Below, piece after piece: positions 19,289 to 26,961 of a DNA stretch of 64,000 bases (position 1 is its first letter; every line of letters starts with the position of its first letter). The notes under the pieces were generated by a model, which made no database searches, was not told the DNA's origin, and saw only the letters and a program-made list of their open reading frames with translations. Location: assembly GCA_026627385.1 (NCBI GenBank), contig JAPNUR010000002.1, positions 124,001 to 188,000 of the forward strand. The letters run 5' to 3'. The DNA comes from Bacillota bacterium (GTDB lineage Bacteria; Bacillota; Sulfobacillia; Sulfobacillales; Sulfobacillaceae). A program made the translations under genes and the position numbers.

Positions 19289-19914
19289 GTGTGCTCGCCG
19301 CATGGTGTGCTGGCATGGCGCTAGTTGTTGCGGTACGTCGCCCGAGAGCAGCGGTGTGGGCCTGGTTGGGCGCGACGCTATTAGCCGTTTGGCAATCGCA
19401 GACCTTATGGGGAATCGTGGTCAGCGGCGCTGCCAGTGGAGTGCTGGCGATGAGCGAGAGGTCAGAGACGACCTCCCTCAAGGATATACGGCCAGCGTTG
19501 GTGCGTTTTTGGCATAAGGTGGAGGTGATGGTCAGTGCCGGCCTGACATTTTGGCAAGCCGTAGAATATGCCGCCACGTCGGAACCGCTGATTGCGGCGT
19601 CCGTTCGTCGGGTGGCCGAAGAGATTGCGACGCGTGCTCGGGGCGTGGTGACACCGGACCCGTCTTGGGGGGAAGATGGTGACATCACGGTTTTAATGTT
19701 GCAACACGGTTACTTACACGGAGTAGAGGCCACGCAGATCCGCACTCAGCTGCGCTATTGGGAAGGGGCGATGCGCGTGGAGGCGGAGAGTCGACGAAAA
19801 AGGGCCCCGATCTGGATGTCGGTATTACCGGCTCTGTTGCTGCTGAATGTGTTGTGGCTGTTTCTAGCGCCCATGGGTGCGATGGCAGCTCACAGTTGGC
19901 TTCGGGTGTCCTGA
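19285..19914 (+). CDS. TadC-like pilus platform protein (divergent)
   Basis: These 209 residues begin with two hydrophobic helices, then a cytoplasmic segment (LVRFWHKVEVMVSAGLTFWQ ... SWGEDGDITVLMLQHGYLHG). A long charged helix follows (LRYWEGAMRVEAESRRKR) with a C-terminal helix APIWMSVLPALLLLNVLWLF. The motif order, helix, ER-rich amphipathic stretch and PALLLL membrane segment matches the end of T2SSF/TadC proteins. It is the last gene of the operon. No TadE/F, Flp prepilin or prepilin peptidase follows, so the pilin is probably the VirB2-like one at the start or is encoded elsewhere. Confidence 0.6.
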   Translation: MSVLAAWCAGMALVVAVRRPRAAVWAWLGATLLAVWQSQTLWGIVVSGAASGVLAMSERSETTSLKDIRPALVRFWHKVEVMVSAGLTFWQAVEYAATSEPLIAASVRRVAEEIATRARGVVTPDPSWGEDGDITVLMLQHGYLHGVEATQIRTQLRYWEGAMRVEAESRRKRAPIWMSVLPALLLLNVLWLFLAPMGAMAAHSWLRVS

Positions 19915-20228
19915 ACTAACGAGTGTCCGCTCGGTAACGTTTTGATCCGCCCCTACAAGAGCACCCTGGACTCTTCCTGTCATCTTGGTGGATTCGCGCC
20001 ATGCCTCGCGCCGTACCTGCATGGCGGATTGATCGATCCACGGAATCGTGCGACCCAAGTCCCTTTCGACTGCGTCGGCTGTCGGTTCGCCAGCCTTGCC
20101 GACACCAGTGGTGCGGGCAATATTGCTCGCACCGCGGCTGCCGGTCCGCCGCACGCGAGGGCAGATCCCACCGAGGTCCCGGCAAGTTCCACCCTGTAAT
20201 CGGGGTCGCTGACTGTTTCTGGGGATTC
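19915..20228 (-). pseudogene. Possible decayed reading frame downstream of the 45-codon gene
   Basis: No intact gene is visible in these 314 bases. On the minus strand, protein-like sequence appears in two different frames: VELAGTSVGSALACGGPAAA near 20190-20130, then ADAVERDLGRTIPWIDQSAM and further charged residues (about 20080-19925). This could be one frameshifted gene, but no family is recognised and chance is not excluded. It also contains the 3' end of the secretion operon transcript; no clear terminator is seen. Confidence 0.25.
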
Positions 20229-20366
20229 TTACGGTGTTGGCCTGATTGCGATAGCTGCAACACCACCGATAACTCCCATAATGAGAGCCGCGAGCAGGCT
20301 GCCACCCGTGACAAGAACAGTGACACCTGCAAGTGCCGTAATGGCTAATGCGCGAGATATCGCCAC
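20229..20366 (-). CDS. 45-residue single-helix membrane protein downstream of uppP
   Basis: This small gene encodes a hydrophobic peptide with a basic start (VAISRALAIT), one or two glycine-rich membrane stretches (GGSLLAALIMGVIGGVAAIA) and the tail IRPTP. A full AAGGAG sits 8 nt before the GTG start, and that ribosome site overlaps the uppP stop 13 nt upstream. Coupled expression with uppP is therefore likely. No family is recognised. A type I toxin-like peptide or a small partner of UppP are both possible. Confidence 0.6.
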   Translation of the reverse strand: MAISRALAITALAGVTVLVTGGSLLAALIMGVIGGVAAIAIRPTP

Positions 20367-20378
20367 GATGATCGCTCC

Positions 20379-21197
20379 TTAATGGAATCCAATAGCGATA
20401 AGGCTTAAGACGCCCATTGCCATCGACGCGACGGCTAAGGCGTGTAATCGATGCATTTTGAAATATTGCAGGAGAAAACGCGTGGACAGCCAGGCGGCCA
20501 GACCCGCGGCAATGCCGCCAGCGACAGCCGGTCCGAGCAGTCCATGCATTCCCCCGTGAAGTTTAGGCAATTCCACCAAGGATGCGGCAAAAATAATCGG
20601 GGTCGCGAGCAAGAAACTAAAGCGCGCGGCCTCAGAGTACGAAAGGCCCAGGCTTAAACCCCCGACCATGGTGCTACCGGATCGCGATAATCCCGGAATG
20701 AGCGCAAGGATTTGAAAGCAACCAATAATCCAAGCCTTGCGGGGGGTAAGCTGGCCTACCGTGTGTGGACGCTTGCGCCGGTGCCAACGGTCTCCTAGCC
20801 ATAATAGCGCGCCATTGACGATTAAGAAGAAGGCGGCCGGTAAAGGATGGCCAAATAAGCGCGACAGCGGCGCTTTGAGGAGAAAGCCGGTCACTCCGGC
20901 AGGAATGGAAGCCAACACAATGAGCCAGAATATTCGTCCATCGCTGTTAGGATGGCCGCGCAAGTATCGTAAGGCACCACGGATAAGCGTGAGCCACTCC
21001 GGCAAGAAGTAGAGCAATAGGGCCAGGGCGGTTCCTAAGTGCAACGCCACCAAGAAGGGGAGATAACGGGGGCCGATCGTGGGCACCAAAAGGTGCGTGA
21101 CCCGGGGAAGAATCACCAGGATCCCAAGGCTAGAAAATGGAAAAAGTTCAGTGAATCCTTGAATCACACCAAGTAGGACGGCTGTCCCAATACTCAC
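20379..21197 (-). CDS. uppP: Undecaprenyl-diphosphatase family protein (UppP/BacA), atypical
   Basis: UppP dephosphorylates undecaprenyl pyrophosphate at the membrane to recycle the cell-wall lipid carrier. The 272 residues are highly hydrophobic and keep the second active-site motif PGLSRSGST (168-176, with Arg172). The first motif reads QGFTELFPFSSLGIL: the catalytic Glu (E. coli Glu21 equivalent, here Glu17) and serine are kept, but the histidine of the usual SS(T/S)GH is isoleucine, and the first Glu is Gln, which is common. The GTG start follows GAGGAGG. Either a divergent enzyme or a paralogue with altered activity is possible. Confidence 0.85.
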   Translation of the reverse strand: MSIGTAVLLGVIQGFTELFPFSSLGILVILPRVTHLLVPTIGPRYLPFLVALHLGTALALLLYFLPEWLTLIRGALRYLRGHPNSDGRIFWLIVLASIPAGVTGFLLKAPLSRLFGHPLPAAFFLIVNGALLWLGDRWHRRKRPHTVGQLTPRKAWIIGCFQILALIPGLSRSGSTMVGGLSLGLSYSEAARFSFLLATPIIFAASLVELPKLHGGMHGLLGPAVAGGIAAGLAAWLSTRFLLQYFKMHRLHALAVASMAMGVLSLIAIGFH

Positions 21198-21359
21198 CCC
21201 AATATCCTCCTCATGTTTTAATGGAATTACATCATGTTCGCGTTATCGTGACATTAAGGGTGTGTAAGCGTTGGATAAAGAACGCGTGGCGTTTGATCGA
21301 CGTGTCCCACATCAAAGTGACGAAGAGGGGATGAGCTTGGCGTTGGCACAACGGCACTA

Positions 21360-21640
21360 CTCAAGCGGCTGAAGGCAGGAACCTCCCGTATTCGGCGGGC
21401 CACGGTAGTCGCCCAGGCGGACGCTGGTTCGTCAGTTTCACCTGCGAGGTCGAGCGCGTTCCCTCCACGCCCCGGGCATCCGCAGGCCGTGGTCGGGGAG
21501 GATGCGGGCATCCAGCATTTAGCCGTCTTGCCTACGGCGAAAGAATGGAAAACCCCCGATCACTTCAAAATGTTCTCGATCAGATAGCCCGGCTGAGCCG
21601 AGAATTCGCGCGCAGGCAACCCGGCAGTCGTGGGTGAGCG
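21360..21640 (+). pseudogene. Decayed TnpB (IS200/IS605-type) fragment
   Basis: Pieces of the OrfB/TnpB RuvC-like nuclease are visible across frames: RIRRATVVAQAD, then GRWFVSFTCEVE in another frame, then VVGEDAGIQHLAVLPT back in the first. The last piece is the RuvC-I region, in which the usual GxDxG has become GEDAG. A residual RLSREFARRQPGSRG follows. At least two frameshifts and loss of both ends make it non-functional. No terminal hairpins were identified. Confidence 0.7.
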
Positions 21641-21641
21641 G

Positions 21642-21799
21642 AGATTTTGAACCGCAAATACGTCTTGGGCGTGCCGCTCTATCGCCAAGCACAAAACTGG
21701 GCACGCGGGGGCGTGTGGATATCCCGCCAAACAATGGCCAATTGGGTGCTGGTCGGGGCCGACCAGTGGTTGGCCCCCATACGCGCTAACCTAAGCTAG
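21642..21799 (+). pseudogene. IS66-family transposase (TnpC) fragment
   Basis: An open stretch of about 50 codons reads [20 protein letters not shown], then [20 protein letters not shown], ending at TAG 21797. This is the conserved part just before the DDE core of IS66 transposases (KYVDxLPLYRQ...SRQTLANW). The rest of the element is absent. It directly abuts the TnpB remnant, so the two elements were joined by deletion or nested insertion. Confidence 0.75.
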
Positions 21800-22772
21800 C
21801 TGAATCGCATGGAAGACGTCGTTTGCGGGGGCGCTCATGGAGTGCCTGGGTCCACGTGCGGGAGGTCAGGAACCAATCCGCCCGCTCCACAACGCCCCGA
21901 ACGATGATACGAAGATCCTGCCAAATCAGTAGAGAAATACGCCACACGGCGGGGGAAATCACGGCGAACGGGATATCCGTCGGGGGAAAAAGCCGGGCCC
22001 CTGGGTCCGGATGGCATCCACCAGCACCGCGCCTAACAACTTCGCCAAGCGGTCGGATGGCGCCCAATCGGGGTCGAACGCACGCCACGCATCGATGTGG
22101 AGCAAGCTGTTTAAGCGTTTAAACGCGATTATTTCGATCGGCCATCGCAGTCGATCTCATGCGAGGATTTCGGCGGCATCGGCCACCGTTTCCGGTCAGG
22201 TCGTCCCAATCAAGACAGAATCGGCTGCTTCCCATGTCTCTTGCGCGACGGTATAGCCCTGATCGCGCGCCGCCTTGCGCGGCTTCCGGCGTGCCTGTTC
22301 GGCCGCTGGGGGGACTGGCGCATCGCCACGATGCGGACCGGGAGGGTGGGCCGGTCTTGAGTGCCAGGAATTGGCCCCCACCAGTCGCCCGGGGTGGCAT
22401 CGGGGAGCGGGCGGACCGCCGCCAGCACCGACCAGGGTTGGCCGTCGAGGGTTTGAAATCGTAGCGCATGCCATCCCAACCGGACGATGACGGGGGCGTT
22501 TTGCGCGACGATCCCGGCGAGCGCCGTCGGTTGGGCCTCATGCCGGTGGGCCCAGACCACATCATCCGGACGCCAACGTCCTCGCGTCAGGGATTCGGCC
22601 TCCTGCGCATCCGTCCGTGCCACGTGGTCCCATGGGCCCGTGCCCCAATGCCCTGGCGCATGCAGGCGCCACGGGGTCCCTGAGCTGCCGGGACGTGGAA
22701 TCGTACTGCCATCGGTGAGCACCAGCCGGAATCGGCTCTGGAGCGCGGGGCCCATGCCGTGCGATCGGAATC
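21800..22772 (-). pseudogene. IS4-family transposase remnant, multiply frameshifted
   Basis: On the minus strand successive pieces of one DDE transposase are seen in shifting frames. From 22760 downward: RLVLTDGSTIPRPGSSGTPW (first catalytic Asp region), VIVRLGWHALRFQTLDGQPW, PVRIVAMRQSPQ, AAEQARRKPRKAARDQGY, then RLNSLLHIDAWRAFDPDW and LAKLLGAVLVDAI, ending in a basic tail near 21810. The N-terminal part is missing. The piece order matches IS4/IS231-type enzymes. It is not functional. No intact inverted repeats were found by eye. Confidence 0.75.
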
Positions 22773-23012
22773 ATGGATCCCAGAGAAACCCCAGCCATGC
22801 ATTTGACGGACATCGGACTGGCTGTGGTGGCTTCGCCCTGGCGGTTATCCTTGCCCGATCCAGACCATGCGAAGTTCTTGGAGGTGTGTCTAGCATGTGG
22901 AGACCGGGCACATCTCATTACTGGGAACATTCGCCATTACCTGGTTGCGGCCCGACAAGGGGTCTCAGTATTGACCCCGCGTGAGTGGGTGAATCAGCGC
23001 AAGGGTCTATGA
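22773..23012 (+). pseudogene. C-terminal fragment of a PIN-domain toxin
   Basis: The last ~55 codons read LPDPDHAKFLEVCLACGD, then HLITGNIRHYLVAARQGVSV and LTPREW. This matches the C-terminal half of the COG1569 type putative VapC-like PIN toxins (LPDPDDxxFL...LVTGNxRHF...VLTPxEF). The N-terminal half with the first acidic residues is gone, and sequence upstream belongs to the IS4 remnant. No antitoxin gene is adjacent. It is a relic left by insertion and deletion. Confidence 0.65.
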
Positions 23013-23090
23013 GCAATTAATTCACCGCTTCGGCGCACTTACCAATGGTGCATCCTCAGATGGCACCAGATTTGGTGGGTTATCGCTCCA

Positions 23091-24497
23091 TCAGAACGGG
23101 CGGTAATCAATGCAGCGTCCGGGGGTGGGCAATAGCTTACCCGGGTTCAAGCGGCCATCGGGGTCAAAAACCCGTTTTAAAGCGTTGTGGGCTGCGAGTT
23201 CCGCCTCGCTAAATTGAAAACGCATGGCGTCGAGCTTTTCCAAACCAATCCCATGTTCCCCGGTAATACTGCCGCCCTGCTTGACGCAATACGCCAGAAT
23301 GTCCAGTCCAGCCTCTTGCACGCGCTCGACCTCCCGGGAATCGGAGCCGTTGTACAATAAGAGGGGGTGCAGGTTCCCATCCCCGGCATGAAAGACGTTG
23401 GCAATGCGGATGTCGTAACGGTGAGCGGTGTCGTCGATAAAAGCAAGCGCATCCGGTAAGAGATGGCGCGGAATCACGCCATCCTGTACGTAGTAGTTGG
23501 GCGAGATGAGACCCATCGCACCAAAGGCGGTCTTGCGGTTGGCCCACCACAGCTGCCGTTCAGCCACGGATTGAGCTTCGCGGATTTGCCGCACCCGGTG
23601 ATGTGCCATGATCTCCATCACCGCGTTGACATCGGCTTCAACGGTGAGGGGATCGCCGTCCAGTTCAATCAGGAGCACAGCGGCTAAGTCCGGGGGGTAT
23701 CCGACCGGATAAGCGCCGCGTTCGACCGCTTGCACCGCAAGATGATCCATCATTTCCAAGGCAGCGGGAACAATGCCTGCACTGATGACATCCGAAACCG
23801 CGCGACTCGCTTCTGAAACCTCGTCAAACAGGGCGGCCAACGTGCGGCTATGTTTCGGCGATGCCGTCATTCTTAGCCAGAGCTGGACAGCAATTCCTAG
23901 CGTCCCTTCAGACCCGACGAGCGCACCGAGCCAGTCGAGACCCTCCGGGTCACCTGCCAGATTGCCTACACGTACCAGATCGCCATTCGCTAAGATAACG
24001 TCCGCCATAACGATATGATTGACCGTAACCCCATATTTTAGGCAATGGGGTCCGCCCGAATTCTCGGCAAAATTTCCGCCGATGGTGCACGCTTGCTGAG
24101 AGGAGGGGTCAGGGGCATAAAAATATCCGTGCGGCTCGATGGCTCGGGACACTTCCGCATTGACAACGCCCGGATCGACTTGCACGATGCGATTCTCCCA
24201 ATCAATGTGATGAATCGTCCGCATGCGCGAAAAATGCATGACCACGGCATCCGGAGTGGGGATGGCGCCACCCGACAAACTGGTTCCCGCCCCCCGCGCA
24301 ACGACGGGAATGCCGTGGTGGTGGAGATGCTGAACAGCACGTCGGGCCTCCTCCGCGTTTCCTGGCAACACGACGGCTCGGGGAATCCCTGCAGATAATG
24401 TATAGCCGTCTTGCGCATACGTTTTCAGGGCTTTCGGGTGAGTAAGAACGTAGGGGCGCCCGACGATGGCTTCGAGGCCGGATATCCAGTCAGCCAC
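23091..24497 (-). CDS. glcD: Glycolate oxidase FAD-binding subunit GlcD
   Basis: This catalytic flavoprotein oxidises glycolate (or D-lactate) to glyoxylate (or pyruvate). The 468 residues contain the PCMH FAD-binding domain (VVARGAGTSLSGGAIPT; GGNFAENSGGPHCLKYG) and a C-terminal FAD-oxidase domain ending with GSITGEHGIGLEK and a FDPDGRLNPGKL tail. The GTG start follows AAGGAGGG and overlaps glcF by eight nt. It is the last gene of the E-F-D operon. A D-lactate dehydrogenase is an alternative substrate reading. Confidence 0.92.
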   Translation of the reverse strand: MADWISGLEAIVGRPYVLTHPKALKTYAQDGYTLSAGIPRAVVLPGNAEEARRAVQHLHHHGIPVVARGAGTSLSGGAIPTPDAVVMHFSRMRTIHHIDWENRIVQVDPGVVNAEVSRAIEPHGYFYAPDPSSQQACTIGGNFAENSGGPHCLKYGVTVNHIVMADVILANGDLVRVGNLAGDPEGLDWLGALVGSEGTLGIAVQLWLRMTASPKHSRTLAALFDEVSEASRAVSDVISAGIVPAALEMMDHLAVQAVERGAYPVGYPPDLAAVLLIELDGDPLTVEADVNAVMEIMAHHRVRQIREAQSVAERQLWWANRKTAFGAMGLISPNYYVQDGVIPRHLLPDALAFIDDTAHRYDIRIANVFHAGDGNLHPLLLYNGSDSREVERVQEAGLDILAYCVKQGGSITGEHGIGLEKLDAMRFQFSEAELAAHNALKRVFDPDGRLNPGKLLPTPGRCIDYRPF

Positions 24498-25749
24498 GAG
24501 CGGTCCCTCCTTCCTTGGTGGTCATGGATGGGAGGTAACCGGCGGTGCGGTAAGCACGCCAGACGAGATCAATAGGATGTTCCGCCAGGACGTGTTTACC
24601 TTGCGTGACCAGCCCTTGCTGAATGTGCAAAAGGCACCCAGGGTTGGCGGCGCTGATGATGTCGACACCATGAGGTATACCTTCAATTTTGTCCCGGAGG
24701 AGCGCTTGGCTCATTTCTGGGTGCGTCAAGTTGTAAATGCCAGCGGAACCGCAACAGCGGGTGGAATTCGCCATCTCCTGAATACGGTAACCCGCGCGCT
24801 GCAACAAGATCCGGGATTCCTTGAAAATGCCCTGGGCGTGAACATGGTGGCACGCATCATGAATCGTTACCGGCGTTGGCTGTTCGGAAAGGTGAGGCAA
24901 AGGTTCGTCGCTCAACACCTCGAGTGCGTCACGAACAGCAGCACTGAAATGACGGGCCCGTGCTTCCCAGGGCGTCCCCCGCAAGAGTTCCGGATATTCT
25001 CGAAGGGTGCTTAAACAGCCGGCGGCGTTGACCACAATGACGGAGGCGCCGCTGGCCTCAAATGCTTCAATGTTTTCTTGTGCCCACGTCTGGGCTTGCG
25101 CCGGCTGACCGTTGTGCCAATGAAGGGCTCCACAGCACCGCTGACGTGGGTCAACCGTGACGCGAAAGCCTGCCATCCGCAGGAGGTCGGCGGTATGCTG
25201 GTTGGTGTCCGCATACACGGTGTCCATCACACAGCCAACAAACAAGAAGGCGGTGTGAGACTGGGGCGGGTCTGAGGCAATGCGGTGGCGGCTTAGTCGC
25301 CGGTTGATGTGTGCCGGGAGCCCTCGTTGCAGACGGGCCGGACTATCTGGCCACCATGTTAACCAGCGGCGGACGAGGAAACGCCCCAACGGATGTTGGC
25401 TCCAGCGGGCGAAGCGCTGGAACCAGGCGAGTCCTTTGGAACTTCCTAAAAAGAATGTGAGGAGGCGCATCAGCCGTAACGATGGAGTCGATCCCGCTTG
25501 GTGCCCCCGCCATTCTTCCACGAGGTGGCCGGTCGGCACGTGAGCGGGGCACACGGCCTCACAGGCGCGACAGTCGAGGCAGTCGTCTAGCCACTGAGCT
25601 TCCACCGCGTCATGCGGTTCAGAATCCTTGGTCCACAGTTCGAGCAAAACCAAACGACCCCGGGGAGATTCCATCTCGACCCCAGTTTGTTGATACGTAG
25701 GGCAACTGCTAAGGCATAGTCCACAATGGACGCACTGGTCAAGGGTCAT
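24490..25749 (-). CDS. glcF: Glycolate oxidase iron-sulfur subunit GlcF
   Basis: This subunit transfers electrons from the flavoprotein to the quinone pool. It has about 419 residues, with two 4Fe-4S ferredoxin motifs at the N-terminus (CVHCGLCLSSCP; CLDCRACEAVCP) and two CCG cysteine-rich domains (CCGALHWHNG; CCGSAGIYN). The start is ATG 25749, preceded by AAAGGG; an ATG three codons upstream (25758) overlaps the glcE stop as ATGA and is equally possible. It overlaps glcD at its 3' end. Membrane attachment is expected through partners rather than its own helices. Confidence 0.92.
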   Translation of the reverse strand: MTLDQCVHCGLCLSSCPTYQQTGVEMESPRGRLVLLELWTKDSEPHDAVEAQWLDDCLDCRACEAVCPAHVPTGHLVEEWRGHQAGSTPSLRLMRLLTFFLGSSKGLAWFQRFARWSQHPLGRFLVRRWLTWWPDSPARLQRGLPAHINRRLSRHRIASDPPQSHTAFLFVGCVMDTVYADTNQHTADLLRMAGFRVTVDPRQRCCGALHWHNGQPAQAQTWAQENIEAFEASGASVIVVNAAGCLSTLREYPELLRGTPWEARARHFSAAVRDALEVLSDEPLPHLSEQPTPVTIHDACHHVHAQGIFKESRILLQRAGYRIQEMANSTRCCGSAGIYNLTHPEMSQALLRDKIEGIPHGVDIISAANPGCLLHIQQGLVTQGKHVLAEHPIDLVWRAYRTAGYLPSMTTKEGGTARG

Positions 25750-25754
25750 CGTGA

Positions 25755-26816
25755 TCATCCCTTTCGCGGATCCCATAAACATCCGTCAGGATCAAACTGA
25801 GATTTTAGCTGCTGCCACCAAGGGTCGGACACGAAGGGAGATGGCGTGATGGCATTGTCGTCCCGTAGCACCCGCAGCGCGCCGCCATTGTCACGAATCC
25901 AGGCGCGCAGTTGGTGATGTTCGGATGGCCTCATGAGGTAGCCAAAAAATGTTCCCGATTGAACTTCGACCTGTACGGGGGCCGCGGAGGGCCAATGTGC
26001 CAAAAAGTCGATAACGGACGAGCGCTTGATGCTTCCCGCTATGGTTAAGAGTGGCCCTTCGGCAGAAATCACCGGGAGATCAGTGGCATGGGCGGGTCCC
26101 AGCTGTTTTTCGAGCGCCGTCAAACGGACCTTGCGTCCATGGGCTACGGCGTAGAGCGTGAGGTGATCCTCCTGCCAAATGAGACTAAGGCTAGCCCAGG
26201 TGGACATCATGTCCTGGAGTTGAGCGATTTTTCCGGATAGTTGCGCCCACGTGACCGGAACCCGCCATGCAGCTTGAGATTCTGGCAGTGGGCTCACCTT
26301 CAACGTGATAGCCGTGATGACGCCGAGAGTGCCCCGGGAACCCCAAAAAATGCGGGTCAGGTTATAACCGGCGACGTTTTTGACGACGCGGGCCCCAAGG
26401 TTAATCGGGCCCAGCGCAGGCACGATGCACGTTAAGCCGATAATGCGGTCGCGAAAGGGCCCATACCCGCGGTAAGGTCCCTCTACCGCGGCGGCCACGG
26501 TACCGCCCACCGTGTCGTCTAGACCGTCCATGGGCTGTAGGGGAATCCATTGGCGATGCGAACGCAGTACTTGGTTGAGTTCGCTTAGACGGAGGCCAGC
26601 ACTGGCGGTGACCACTAAATCAGCGGGTTGATGGGCGAAGGCCGCCGGATCCGAGGGCAACACGAAGATGTTGTGAGGCGGGCCGTAGGGTCGGTGTCCA
26701 CCGCCTTGGGGCACGAGCTGGCGTTGCGTTAAAATGTGTTGATGTAGGATACGGTTTTGCTCGGCAATGGCCCAGGGGGTTTCATGTGCTGGGGGTACGT
26801 GTGGTACATCCGGCAT
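25755..26816 (-). CDS. glcE: Glycolate oxidase FAD-binding subunit GlcE
   Basis: This accessory FAD-binding subunit is needed for glycolate dehydrogenase activity. The 353 residues have a shortened PCMH domain (VVTASAGLRLSELNQVL; LDDTVGGTVAAAVEGP; GARVVKNVAGYNLTRIFWGS), which is the GlcE pattern. The C-terminal part is short and ends FDPDGCLWDPRKG. The start ATG is preceded by CAGGAGG at good spacing. It is first in the operon, followed directly by glcF. The 145-nt gap upstream is shared with the divergently transcribed hisC. Confidence 0.9.
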   Translation of the reverse strand: MPDVPHVPPAHETPWAIAEQNRILHQHILTQRQLVPQGGGHRPYGPPHNIFVLPSDPAAFAHQPADLVVTASAGLRLSELNQVLRSHRQWIPLQPMDGLDDTVGGTVAAAVEGPYRGYGPFRDRIIGLTCIVPALGPINLGARVVKNVAGYNLTRIFWGSRGTLGVITAITLKVSPLPESQAAWRVPVTWAQLSGKIAQLQDMMSTWASLSLIWQEDHLTLYAVAHGRKVRLTALEKQLGPAHATDLPVISAEGPLLTIAGSIKRSSVIDFLAHWPSAAPVQVEVQSGTFFGYLMRPSEHHQLRAWIRDNGGALRVLRDDNAITPSPFVSDPWWQQLKSQFDPDGCLWDPRKG

Positions 26817-26961
26817 ACGGTTCCGCCTCCTGTCGGAAAGGAATTCGCGCTGTGGCAGCGGAAATCCTCCGCGTCACGAAAAAAGTGCGTTTGTTGCACA
26901 TCATGGGGTTCGTTCATGGTGTGACCGGGTAGGGCCACGACACGCGAAGGGATGATGAGGG

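Noticed and set aside
12306-19914. Integrative conjugative element
   Set aside because: No relaxase, coupling ATPase, integrase, excisionase, direct repeats or tRNA att site were seen, and housekeeping genes flank the operon upstream.
24466-25014. 182-codon plus-strand frame opposite glcF
   Set aside because: It is the complement of a clear GlcF gene with intact motifs and has no family resemblance.
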